Positions 1-10,251 of a stretch of 64,000 nucleotides of DNA are shown here, piece after piece. Every line of letters begins with the position of its first letter. Position 1 is the stretch's first letter. The notes under the pieces were generated by a model. It searched no databases. It was not told the DNA's origin and was given only the letters and a program-made list of their open reading frames with translations. The position numbers and the translations under genes are program-made. This stretch comes from Fonsecaea monophora (Eukaryota > Ascomycota > Eurotiomycetes > Chaetothyriales > Herpotrichiellaceae): the NCBI RefSeq assembly GCF_001642475.1, contig NW_019173938.1, forward strand, positions 434,001 through 498,000, written 5' to 3'.

Positions 1-76
1 ACGACCACACCACAAGACTCGACCCGAATCCCCAAAGATGGAGACTGTTTGAGTCTTTGTGTACTACTTAGGAACC

Positions 77-1123
77 TTACAAAGCCTTGCCCTTTTCCAA
101 ACCGCCACTTTGCAGGATCTGTCTCTTTACGCGGACAAAGGCATCGACGCCCATGAGGCACGCTTAAATACAGGAACACCAGGTCGTTAGCCTGACAGTG
201 TATATGGACATGAGACCATGAAGAATCCGGTGAACAAGTTCTGAGAAAACCGGAATACGGAACGGAATAAAGGAATAACAGACAACGGAAGGCAAGGAGA
301 GACACACAGAGAGAGAGAGAGCTGAGGAGAACACGTACCGAGTACCAAGTAAGGAACGTAGAGGCCGTACAGGTCCGACTTCTGAGCCGACGAGTAGCCT
401 TTCCAGGAGGAGATGTCGACGACGCAGGTGAGGGTGGTGACGGCGACTTCGAGGGAGAAGATGAGGAGATGGAGTGGGACCAGAGGATGGTCTATTAACA
501 GGAGTGTTGGTGATTGTTATTAGCCATTTGAAAGAACCAAGAGAAGAGCCCAATGGATGGAATGAATGGATGCCAAATGATATCAATATCAACATCTACC
601 CAAACTCACCGTTAAAGAGCCCCCAAACCATCCATAGACTGATCGGCACGTGGTACACGGCCTCGATCCACATGTACGCCGTGAACCAAGCCGGCGGGCT
701 GACGAAGAATTGGTCCTGGAACCGCTCGAGCTGGTACGCGAGAAGGGTGTGCGAGAGCGGCGAGACGAGGAAGGACGGGAGGATCGAGGCCAGGTCCACC
801 ACTGACGAAAGGCTGGTTAGTGTCGAGTCATTCACCCATGAGACAACAATAGGGGAGGAATATCTTTTGCATAACGCACGGCTGTGCGTTGTTGTTGTCG
901 TCGTTGTCGTTGTCGTGGGATAGACATGGAACTGTAGTCATAAACATCCCTGTCCAATTGGATCTTGGATCTTGTAGCCCGTCCCTAGGAAAACGTGTGA
1001 CTTACAAAACATGATAGGGACATGCACGATGAAGAAAGCCAGATACAACATGTCGAGTTTCCGCGTAGATAGGGGACGGGGAGTGGCGCGTCGCGTCACC
1101 GTGGTTGGGGTGGTGGTCGCCAT
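77..1123 (-). CDS. EXPERA-domain (TMEM97/sigma-2-receptor-like) membrane protein
   Basis: Four exons on the minus strand: 1123-1006, 801-610, 491-339 and 162-77. All three introns have GT...AG ends, and joining them gives an uninterrupted 182-residue protein, close to the ~176 residues usual for TMEM97. Seen: a hydrophobic first segment (about 24-40, DMLYLAFFIVHVPIMF) followed by Val-Asp; the motif PPAWF at 75-79 with a Glu a few residues later (E86); further hydrophobic segments in exons 3 and 4; and a basic C-terminus. Asp42, the PPxWF motif and Glu86 are the marks of the EXPERA/TMEM6-97 family. Members are ER membrane proteins linked to sterol and lipid handling; a sterol-related role here is inferred. 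The start is the first ATG in frame of exon 1. A sterol isomerase (EBP) is less likely because of the short length and the TMEM97-like spacing. Confidence 0.82.
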
Positions 1124-1634
1124 CTATTTGGGTGGCGGAGGGAGGCAGAGAGCGAGATGGAGATAGAGATGGTGGTAAGCAGGACAAATATCACACAGCT
1201 AGGCGGATTCCAAGTGAAGTGGTCATACAAGGCACAGCATGTAGTGTGTGAGTGTAGAAAAGTGATCGGGTTGTAAAAGAACCACGACAGGGATTTCCCA
1301 ATCAGGAATCGAATCTCGGTTCAGATTCGCATTTACATTTACATTCACCTTCATCTTCATCTTCACCTTCGTCTTCACTCTACCATCCACCTTCTCGTGG
1401 AGATTCGAACCTCAATTCAGATTCCAAATCCAATCTCGTCTTTCTACAACCCGGCAAACTGGCAAACTAACTGGTGAGCTGCTGATCCTCATGGCAGACT
1501 GCCAACCTCGCCAACCAGACTCCAAAATGCCCCATGCACTCACTCACTACCTGGTCATGAATTTTCCGAGCATATGGATTACAAGATACACGCGGCATCG
1601 ATATCGACACCGACATCGACACCGCCACGGCCTC
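1124..1634. other. Intergenic, no gene seen
   Basis: About 0.5 kb lying between the start of the EXPERA gene and the stop of Nup170, so it holds the promoter of the former and the 3' end of the latter. It contains a run of pyrimidine-rich CTTCA/CATTTA short repeats around 1326-1380, which is typical of fungal 5' flanks. No conserved coding frame was seen. Confidence 0.6.
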
Positions 1635-4600
1635 TCATCCTAGCAGTCGCCCAACCCTCTCAACCACTTCCCTGGCCACCCTCGTTGTCTCCTCGTCCAG
1701 CCCTGCCGCTCTCCCTTGTTGCAACAAGGCATGCATCGTCTCCTGCACCTTTGTCGCAGCAACCTCACTGCCAAAGATGACAGACCCTGCTCTCGTCGAG
1801 TCGTGGAACCATCGGCCAGCCACATAAACCAATTCCGAGGCGATGTACTTGCGATTGGACCCCACAAACGGCGGATCCCCCGAGAAGAACATCATCTCCA
1901 AGATCTCAAAAAGCCGCTCACAAGGAATCTCAAGAGACAAAAAGATGTCCACGACCCAATGCGGAGGCGCCACGTTGCGTTGATGTTCGAATGAGTACTT
2001 CTCCAGAATAGGGAGCAACGTTTGGACCGGGAACGTCGTCTCCGCCACCCGCATTTTGCTGCCCAGACTTCTGACTTCATCGGCGATGGCTTCAAAGGGT
2101 TGGATCTGCCCTTCTTCCTGGACTTTGTCATGTACCGACTGGAGGAGTTGTTGCCAGGTCTGCTTGATCTGGGCTGGATCCCGGTGATCGGCAACTTGAT
2201 AGATCAACAGACAAAGGTCATAGTATCCGGCATTGTCCGCGTAGTTGTTGAACAGCGTGTTGATGTCCAAAATCGGCCCATTGACCTGATCAAGAACTTC
2301 TTGTCGCCTATCGGGCCCGAGTCGATAATCGTCCCGTAACCGCTGGAGAACTTCATCTTGAATGGTCGCAATGTCCAGGAGCTCGGTGATCTCTTGGAGG
2401 AGCTGCTGTTTCATCTTCCGGCTGCCTCCCGGGGTGTAGGTTGAGGCATTCGCCCGCGCCCTGCTCAAGTATTCGATTCTCTTCTCCAGAGAGAGTGGGA
2501 ACGAGCTTCTGGCAAGTTGCAACTGGATCTTGGCCGCCTCGGAAAATTGGTTGGTCTGACTGTAGTACTTCCAGAGCAGATCCGCATAGAGAATGTCCTC
2601 GGTCGACCTGCGTTGAAGATAGGTCACTATGAATGGTGACTCGGTCGCCAGCAGCCGATCGTACCATCCCTGCTGGAGGTACCAATCATAGAGATTGGTC
2701 AAGAACGCCTCATCCTTTGACCGGCTAATGACATCGTATGCTTCATTCCGTCTCGTGGCAGCGAGCGTTGGGTGGCCGTCCACAAAACTCGGCCCTTGTT
2801 CCGTCGTCTTATCAACGGCGACAATAACCGCGTGGATCAGATCATAGCACTGACTCCGCAGATCAAACTTTGCTTTTCGCGGATCCGGCTCTGGTCGACC
2901 TTCCGCCATCCAGGAGAGTGCTTCATTCGCCTTGTCCTTTTCGTGAGCAACCCGAAGGACAAGTTGAATGGCTCCAGCAAAGAACTGCAGATCCGTATAT
3001 TGTTTCACGGCAGATTCCAGGTAGTCGTGAGGCAGGCTGTGGGCCACTTTTTCAAACAGTTTCAAGCTTTCATTCAGAAGATTCCGTGAAGAGTCGTTGT
3101 TCGTTCCCGCTTCGGCCGCTCGTCTCAATTGTTCTTGGGCTTTGAAGATCACCACGTCGTCTGCACTGCAGAAGCTGCCGCATTTTCTGCGCAGGGCTTC
3201 AGCAACCGTCTCCACATTCGATCCTTTGGCAATGTTGCGATTGACAATCGCCTTGACGAGCTCTTTGGCAAGCTCATACCCTTTCTTCGTCGTGAAGAGC
3301 TCCTCAAAGGTGAGCTTCAGCATTTCCGGTCTTGAGGCCTCCGGCAGCAGGGGTACTATCTCCGCCACCTTCTCTTCGAACAAGACCAGAATGAACGAGA
3401 GTCCTTCAATGGTGTCGGATGTGAACTTGACCAACGAATGCAAGGCACGGTGTTCGCCCTGTAGAGCGATCTCGTCGTCCTTGGTGCTTGTCGCTGAAAG
3501 ATCATCAGGTCCGCTGAGGCCTTTGATGAAACTCTTATTCGTTTGGAAGAAGCGTTGAAGCGCAGACAACGACTCTTGGACATCTCGTAATTTTTTCAGA
3601 GGTACGGCAGGGTTGATCTGGTAACCGGCCGGTGTGGTTGATTCCAGAGCAATCACGTTCTTCCACGTCGACCTCAATAAGCGCGAAAGGTACAGAGCAA
3701 TGGCCGCATGGCGCGGCGACGGTCGCACGGCGTCGATCAACGGCACGGATCTGTCGGTGATGGAATTCTGATTGATGCTCGGCTTTCCGCCGTATTCGAT
3801 GAAGGTCTTGCGGGCAAGCTCGAGAACTTCAGGGTCATTAACCCGTACCGCCTGAGCACTCCCTGTGTCCTCCACCCCTTGACCACATGCGACCGCCAGT
3901 GCCGTAGCTAGAGTCTCTGTCCTGCCATAAGCCCGGATCAAGTTGCTCACCTCGTGCTGGAATCCTTCAGGCCCTCCCCCTTGACTGCTTAGGGCTGCAA
4001 AAATGTCCACCAGGCGGCGCCTTCTGATTATGTGGATGCCCGTATTCGTCAAAATGGCAATTTCGGGGATGGCCTTGTCGAACTGTACAGCCAAGTCGTT
4101 CCCATAGCCCACTGGATTCGGAATCGGAGCAGAGTAGGGAATCACTAACCCTATGTCTTCTGCCCGACTGCCCAGTGACAGCCATATTGCAGATTCCGAA
4201 GTTCGACTTGTCTGGCCTGGCTCAGAGCTCCTCAGCAGTCTGCCGGCATCAGGGGCTGAGATAAATAGTTGGTCGGACGGCGAATTGGCGTCCCTGGCTG
4301 TGAAGCAAAAGAAGTACCCAGGTGGATACCGTGCAGCGAGTCGAGTTGTTGTCAACGTCCTGATGGGATGATGGACGTCGGTGGATGAGTCCGTCCCCCA
4401 TGTGCTTGAATGACCTGGGTTGGGGGATACGGGCGGTACTTTGACATGCTGGGCCTGCACACTGATGGGAGCACTGGACCGGGTTGAAGATCCATAGCTG
4501 TAGCTGGTAGCGCTTTTAGCACTGAGGTATATTCGATAACCGGTTGCTGTGACCGCAACCAGGTGATACCTGGATGCTTCCGAGGCTGGAAGAGGCGATA

Positions 4601-5732
4601 TCGACACAATCTTGACTCGGTTGTTGAGGGCTTCGCTCTGATTAATGATATGGCCGATGTTGTCATAGATCTCGGATGCAGGTTTTGTGACCAAGAGAGG
4701 TAGCCCGCCTTCCGGCTTGATGTGGAACACACGAATATTCGAAGTGGAAGAAAGCGTGTACAGCAGATCTCTACTATCGTCCACCACAATCTGTTCCACA
4801 TACTCCTTCTGTCCGTGGGCAAAGCTGCTGAATGTCCATGTTAAAGACTTGGCAGCACCACTAGTGTGACAAATCTTCGCGCATCGACTAGCAAACCACC
4901 GATCCTCTTGCTGATATGTGACCTCATAGATGTCATTGTCCGTCCTGCCACCGAAAAATATCCTCCCAGTCTTTGCAGAGGATGCAATGACGCTGACATC
5001 GAGACCTCTTACTGACACTGACATTCCGGTCTGAAAGAGAGAGAGCGCAGAAGAGCCGCCCGGACCTGAGTCGGTCCCTAGCCCCAGCAGAAATATCTCC
5101 GCAGTTGTTCCAATGACAATGACGTTCTTGATGTTCGGTAGAAAGACCCCGGCGCGAGGGACGGCGAGCTTGACGGCAAGGATGCTATGTGACTGTCCCT
5201 CAAATCCCAGGAGTTCGGGTCTTGGTGCCGAGTAATCCCACATGTACAAAGCATTGTCGATTGTTGTCCAAGCATACCTCAGCTCCGCAAACAGGCCCAT
5301 ACTCGTGGTCAACTGCGCGTTGTTATACTGCTCGAAGATTTCATCGGGAATCCTGTAAAAGCCAGCTCGCTGAAAGGGCGCCCATGTCGTCGAAGACTGG
5401 ATGTCGTAGTCGGCAGAGTAACCCTGGGACAAGTAACTGTCGACATCTGGAAATCGTGATTCACTTGCAAGGGAATCGTTGATTGTGCGCGCAGCTCTTT
5501 CCACGGGTTCCAGAGCCTCAGGTGGGCGCATCGACGCTTGTATGGGCGCATCGGAAGGATTTGTGGTGATGAGACCTGCTGAAGGCTGAGAAGGTATGAG
5601 GGAAGGGCGGGATATGGGAGTCGTGGGAGACTGAAAGGAGGGAGCAGGTATCGGTGGTGGACGGGCGGCGGGAGTCTGAGGCCAGATGCCCGGCACAGGC
5701 CGGACAGGCGTCTGCGTAACTACAGAGCCCAT
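1635..5732 (-). CDS. NUP170: Nucleoporin Nup170/Nup155 (inner-ring scaffold)
   Basis: One uninterrupted 1365-residue frame, within the usual 1300-1400 range of the Nup155/Nup157/Nup170 family. The ATG at 5732 is chosen because the ten codons upstream in the same frame have only a TTG start. The N-terminal ~100 residues are Pro/Ser-rich. A beta-propeller region follows, carrying the family hallmark YAWTTIDNALYMWDY. The C-terminal half is alpha-helical, as expected for the alpha-solenoid. In yeast the protein sits in the inner ring of the nuclear pore, binds the membrane and contacts Pom152 and Nup53. No intron was needed. It is divergent from the Aim41-like gene, about 436 bp away. Confidence 0.93.
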   Translation of the reverse strand: MGSVVTQTPVRPVPGIWPQTPAARPPPIPAPSFQSPTTPISRPSLIPSQPSAGLITTNPSDAPIQASMRPPEALEPVERAARTINDSLASESRFPDVDSYLSQGYSADYDIQSSTTWAPFQRAGFYRIPDEIFEQYNNAQLTTSMGLFAELRYAWTTIDNALYMWDYSAPRPELLGFEGQSHSILAVKLAVPRAGVFLPNIKNVIVIGTTAEIFLLGLGTDSGPGGSSALSLFQTGMSVSVRGLDVSVIASSAKTGRIFFGGRTDNDIYEVTYQQEDRWFASRCAKICHTSGAAKSLTWTFSSFAHGQKEYVEQIVVDDSRDLLYTLSSTSNIRVFHIKPEGGLPLLVTKPASEIYDNIGHIINQSEALNNRVKIVSISPLPASEASRYHLVAVTATGYRIYLSAKSATSYSYGSSTRSSAPISVQAQHVKVPPVSPNPGHSSTWGTDSSTDVHHPIRTLTTTRLAARYPPGYFFCFTARDANSPSDQLFISAPDAGRLLRSSEPGQTSRTSESAIWLSLGSRAEDIGLVIPYSAPIPNPVGYGNDLAVQFDKAIPEIAILTNTGIHIIRRRRLVDIFAALSSQGGGPEGFQHEVSNLIRAYGRTETLATALAVACGQGVEDTGSAQAVRVNDPEVLELARKTFIEYGGKPSINQNSITDRSVPLIDAVRPSPRHAAIALYLSRLLRSTWKNVIALESTTPAGYQINPAVPLKKLRDVQESLSALQRFFQTNKSFIKGLSGPDDLSATSTKDDEIALQGEHRALHSLVKFTSDTIEGLSFILVLFEEKVAEIVPLLPEASRPEMLKLTFEELFTTKKGYELAKELVKAIVNRNIAKGSNVETVAEALRRKCGSFCSADDVVIFKAQEQLRRAAEAGTNNDSSRNLLNESLKLFEKVAHSLPHDYLESAVKQYTDLQFFAGAIQLVLRVAHEKDKANEALSWMAEGRPEPDPRKAKFDLRSQCYDLIHAVIVAVDKTTEQGPSFVDGHPTLAATRRNEAYDVISRSKDEAFLTNLYDWYLQQGWYDRLLATESPFIVTYLQRRSTEDILYADLLWKYYSQTNQFSEAAKIQLQLARSSFPLSLEKRIEYLSRARANASTYTPGGSRKMKQQLLQEITELLDIATIQDEVLQRLRDDYRLGPDRRQEVLDQVNGPILDINTLFNNYADNAGYYDLCLLIYQVADHRDPAQIKQTWQQLLQSVHDKVQEEGQIQPFEAIADEVRSLGSKMRVAETTFPVQTLLPILEKYSFEHQRNVAPPHWVVDIFLSLEIPCERLFEILEMMFFSGDPPFVGSNRKYIASELVYVAGRWFHDSTRAGSVIFGSEVAATKVQETMHALLQQGRAAGLDEETTRVAREVVERVGRLLG

Positions 5733-6168
5733 CGTTGGCAGGGGGTAGCGTCGTCGTCGCAAGGGAGGGTGACTGGTTTAATCGTGAACAGACATGAATC
5801 GATGCAGTCGCTGTGCAAGGACAGCACGGAAGGGCGACGCAGCTTATCGATTCAGAGGCGACGTAAATTAACACAGTTCCAGGAGGACAAAGGGCAATGT
5901 GTGACGTAGAGACAGCCGCACTCCAGGCCTCTGTGAAATGTCAAGTTGTGGTTTACTGAGACAGTGATAGAAATATAGGACGCGACTGGAGATGGAAAGT
6001 AATGCGGTCATACCAGAAGAGGTTTAGCGTCAGGTACCATGACTCGCGCAAAACAATTTGTACCAAGTTCACCAGTCTCTCCCACGGACCTGTAAACTTA
6101 CCACTCGTGACTTGATCCTTTACCTTGGTCCATCTCAGCCGATACCCGGTCTTTGACAAGTGGTAGAC
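5733..6168. promoter_or_regulatory. Shared divergent promoter region, Nup170 / Aim41-like
   Basis: 436 bp between two divergent start codons, so it must hold both promoters and 5' leaders. I saw no recognisable TATA box and no conserved operator here. Confidence 0.5.
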
Positions 6169-6867
6169 ATGGCGCCAACACGCAGTTCGAAGCTTTTGTT
6201 CCTCCTCGACCAGCCGATTTGCTCTCGATGTACCCGCAGAATTGCAACTTCGGGCCTGCGCTGGTCGTCCACGTCGACTGAAGCTCCAGCTTCACCTCTG
6301 ATGGCCAAAATCAAGAGTGACTTGAAAAGCGCCATGCGTGCAAAGGACACATCAAGGTAAGGGCGGCACAGTCCCTTACACACTGCAACGCCTGCTGTAC
6401 ACCCCGTTCGAATACTTCAAGATGCTGAGACAGACCCCGAGGTAAGATTAACGGTCCTCCGGGGAACCATTTCCGAGATCAACCAAGCCGCCTCATCTTC
6501 CACGCCCATAAAGTCAGACCTTCAGATCCTTGCCTTGCTGCGTAAACGGAAAGCTGCCACGCAGGCAGCGATAAAGGAGGCCGAAGCCGCGAAACGAGTC
6601 GACCTGGTAGAGAAGCAGGCGAAAGAGATGGAGGTCATTGATGAACTGGTGGGGAGTGTCAAGTTGATGGATCCTGCCGCCGTCAGATTGGTGGTCCGAT
6701 CGAAGATAGAGACGTTGAGAAGTACTGCGCAAGGGGAATTAAAGCAGGGCGCTGTCATGAAAGAGCTATTGAAACCTGGAGGTGAGCTGGACGGCAAACC
6801 ATTGGACAACAACATATTGTCGGAATTGGTGAGGGAAGAGTTACTTAGCAACCATAATCCCTCGTGA
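6169..6867 (+). CDS. AIM41: Mitochondrial GatB/YqeY-domain protein (Aim41-like)
   Basis: Two exons, 6169-6356 and 6447-6867, joined across a 90-nt GT...AG intron, giving 202 residues (yeast Aim41 is about 185). The codon at 6160 that could extend the frame is GTG, so the ATG at 6169 is used. The first ~45 residues are rich in Arg and Ser with no acidic residue near the start, as in a mitochondrial presequence. The YqeY fold starts near residue 48: a lysine-rich helix (IKSDLKSAMRAKD) leads into RLTVLRGTISEIN, which spans the splice junction. YqeY proteins resemble the tRNA-binding tail of GatB, and their exact role is unsettled. Note that the acceptor AG sits inside a donor-like GAGGTAAG sequence at 6439-6446. 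Confidence 0.88.
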
Positions 6868-7058
6868 TCGAGGGGTAGTTGAAGGACACTGCCGAGTCCT
6901 GAATTGGTTTACATGACTGTATTAATATCCTGGGAGAGTGGGATGAGATGCGCTACAGAGCACCAACTCTCACGCTTTCCATTCCATGAGAGGAGTTGTC
7001 GTCCCTCTACTTCGAAAATCTCTGCCTCAAACATATCCACAAGATAGTCCCACGTAAT

Positions 7059-9322
7059 TCACTGCTCGAGACGCGACGTCCCGTAACTCCGACCCCAGGT
7101 CCTCCTACTTTCCCGCCTGCAAAACCCCGAGCCATCCCTGCCTTGGCGATCGACAATCTGGGGCAATCCCACAAACTTGTTGATCCAGTTGATCACGACG
7201 AGATGCCAGACGAGGCTGTTCTCAGGCTTCAACACCCAGTGATTCTCGTCCGGGAAGCTCAGGAACCGACTCTCGACCCCCTTCATCTGGAGCACATTGA
7301 ATGCTGACAGACCCTCAGCGACAGTCAGACGATAGTCGAGTTCGTTGTGGATCACGAGCATGGGAGTCTCCCAGAATTTGGTGAAGCGGCTGGGATCCCA
7401 TTTGTCGTAGATCTCTTGTCGCTCCCAAATCGGCCCTCCGAGGTCGTGAACGGGGAAGTACTGCTCCTCGGACGCCAACTGGCCCGTCATGCTGAACACC
7501 CCATCGTGGCAGACCAGCGCCTTGAACTTGCGGCCCAGGTCGTGTCCCTGAATCCAGTTCATCATATACCCGCCGTAGCTAGCACCCAAGGCGACTGCTC
7601 GCGAGCTGTCAACGAAGCTTAGTTCCGACTCGATGTATTCGAACCCTTTGACGAGGTCCTCGTAAGGGAGACCACCCCACTGATTTCGGATTGCGTCCGT
7701 GAAGGCCTGGCCATACCCTGTCGAGCCGGTCGGGTTCGGACAGACAACCACATAGCCCTGCTCAGCGAAGACGGCAGGGTTCCAACGGGTCGACCACTGA
7801 TCGTTCCAAGCACCTTGGGGGCCGCCATGAATCAAATATGCGAGGGGGTACTTCTGGTCCGCCCGAAAGAATGAGGGTCTCATCATCCAGGCGTGCACCG
7901 GGTGATCATTCGCACCTTTCCACCATATCGAGGATACTTGTTTTGGAGAGAGGCCGAACATGCTTCCGTTTCTGCTTAGTGACGAAATGACCACCGGTGG
8001 AGCCTCGGCCACAGGGTCGGGATTCACGAGGGTGTATGTGCTGTTGTCGACCAGACTATTGCTAGAGACAAGTAAGAGATTAGTCTTGGTCGACATGGGA
8101 GCAAAGTCGATAATATAACCGCTATGGGTCACCTGGCGAGGTCGCCAATCTGGGCCTGGAGCATCTGTTAGGTCGAGCGCGAAGAGACATCCGCGTCCGG
8201 TGTCTTCGGCTTCCATCAGCAGCATCTTGCCGTCCACGGACCATTTTAACGCGGTGGGAGACCTGGACCAACCCCCTTTGCCATCTTCGGTGTGCATGAG
8301 CTCAACCGCAGATACAGACTCGCCCTTTTCAAGTGCACTCAGGCCATGGACGAAGACGATTCTATTCTTGTCACTTTCGTAGCCGTCGGTGGCCATCTGA
8401 AGGAACGCCAGAGACTCCCCGTCGGGCGAAAAGACAGGCGATGAAGCTGCTCCATTCAACCCGTGGGCGTGAATCTTGTGGAAGCTTGCGGGCTTCAGAT
8501 CCAAAATGTCCCGTTTTGGGATAAACCAGCAATCGCACTTGGTATGCGTGGCAGGGTTGAGGTGCGGATCCTTGGCCACAATGGTCAGACCTGTTGGGCC
8601 AATGTCGAAGTGGTCGACTCCACCAAATGGTGGAATGGGACATTCCAGATCTGAGCCCTGTAATGCGTTCTTGAAGCCTAGCAAGCCATATCGGCCCTGG
8701 CGTGAAGTCACCACAGGTTGTGACTTTTGCAACAAGGCTACGAAGACGGCGTTTCGCTGCTCGGTGATCCAGGCGTCCCAATGTCGCACGAACAGCGAGT
8801 CATAGACCCGCGCCGAAGTGTAGGATTTGGGGACATCCTTGGGATTGTGCAAGCTGCCGTCTTGATTTGCTTGACCTGCAACTGCAACGGCGACTTTACC
8901 GGGTTCAATGACATATAGCTTGAGATTGGAAACAGGGCCCGAAATGGTGCCGGCCGTGTAGCATTTGCCGGGAAGAGTGGCGTCGGTGACGATCAAGCAG
9001 GTGTTGCCGTTCTCGCACTCCTTCAACCAGACAACCTCGTAGTTGGTACCCAGCCATCTGGGCTCGCTAGCCTTGGGGTCTTTGCTGATGGTGACGGTTG
9101 TGCCCTGAGTGAGGTCCAGACAACAGATCTCGCTAGTTCTAGAGTGGGTGTCGAAGGAATAGGTAGACTGTGTGAAGAGCGCGAGCTTTCCATCAGGACT
9201 CGGAACTGCCGCCGACCGTCTTGGAGCGCTCAGAAGGATCCTAGAACTGTGAATGGGGGCCCATTTGAATGAGCTGGTCAAGAGGTGGCTTACTCTGGGG
9301 TGTAGTGTTTCCGGAGTGTCAT
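7059..9322 (-). CDS. S9 family prolyl oligopeptidase (intracellular DPP5/acyl-peptidase-like)
   Basis: Two exons: a short first exon, 9322-9294, and 9240-7059, joined across a 53-nt intron, giving 736 residues. The first exon is supported because splicing makes the N-terminus MTLRKHYTPEILLSAPRRS, the form seen in this fungal family; the longer frame upstream of 9240 opens only with TTG. The N-terminal two thirds is a beta-propeller with repeated SPDG motifs. The C-terminal third is an alpha/beta hydrolase with the nucleophile in GASYGGYM, the Asp in HNELDY and the His in DENHW. There is no signal peptide, so a cytosolic enzyme that removes dipeptides or acylated residues from peptides is likely. 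This differs from secreted DPP5, which carries a signal peptide. Confidence 0.88.
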
Positions 9323-10251
9323 GGCTTCAGGGGTCGCAGGCGTAAACAGGCCACAACGAGGCAGATGGAAGTCGTGAGCGACGTGTGGTCTCGAGGAGAA
9401 GACAAGAGGTGAAGAGGAATCGGCCAGGGCGATCCTCAGTGTCGTCGTGACGCGGTGAGTCCAAGATCGTCTTGTGCTGCTGGCCCAACAAAAAAGAAAA
9501 GACGCGGGGAGAGCTAATCACCCCTGGTGGCTATTTTCTGCGTCTCACGGGTGTAGCGCAGTCCCGCAGGTCTAGACCGCCACGTGGTGCTGTTGCTGAG
9601 CAGAGCGACATGGTGAGCTCTCCGTTCCACCGCCATGGGCAATATAATTATGGCTCAATATGTGGCAAAGAGAATGTGATGATGATGGCGTCGACCAACG
9701 CCTGACGTAGGAATACCATCGATTTAGACGCGTAAATCATCCCGATCTTCCTATGGGTGGAAATCGCACGGAAGCCGTCCGAGTATCGGGAGAAGTAGGG
9801 AGCTCGTTCAGACCACTACAGCCACAGCTACAGCCACAGCTACAGCCTCTACTGACTTTCCGCTATGTACCGACTACAACCGAATTCCGTTGGTAAGAAA
9901 GGCAGTACGAGTCCGAGGCAATATAGTTATATACACAAGCGAACAGGGAAAACAAATCAACATTCGAACATTAAATATACATACACAGCCGGACATCTAT
10001 CACGTAGTATACATAACATCGTCTATCCCGGCCAAACCTACAGGTATCTCGTTTTATGCACATCATTCCGGGTCAACAGTGCCGTTGCATCAAAGAATAA
10101 AAAAACCCCTTCTATAGATCATGGCATTGCCAACCAGAGCTTCTCAAGTCGTCTCCCGTCATATCCTGTAACCATAGTCCTTTAACGCCGAGCTCAACCA
10201 AACTTTTGACAAGACGACTTAGAACCACACAATGAACAACGTCACAGAAAT
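9323..10251. other. Intergenic with a small CAGCTA/CAGCCA repeat
   Basis: About 0.93 kb between the S9 peptidase start and the stop of the deacetylase. It contains a short direct repeat of ACAGCC/ACAGCT hexamers at about 9817-9847 and a CACGTG palindrome near 9581. The part from about 9890 to 10240 is AT-rich and probably covers the 3' end of the deacetylase transcript. No coding frame was supported. Confidence 0.5.

Noticed and set aside
1395..1425. tRNA-like T-arm on the minus strand (GGTTCGAATC)
   Set aside because: The stem pairs poorly and no acceptor stem, D-arm or anticodon arm can be folded at the right distances.
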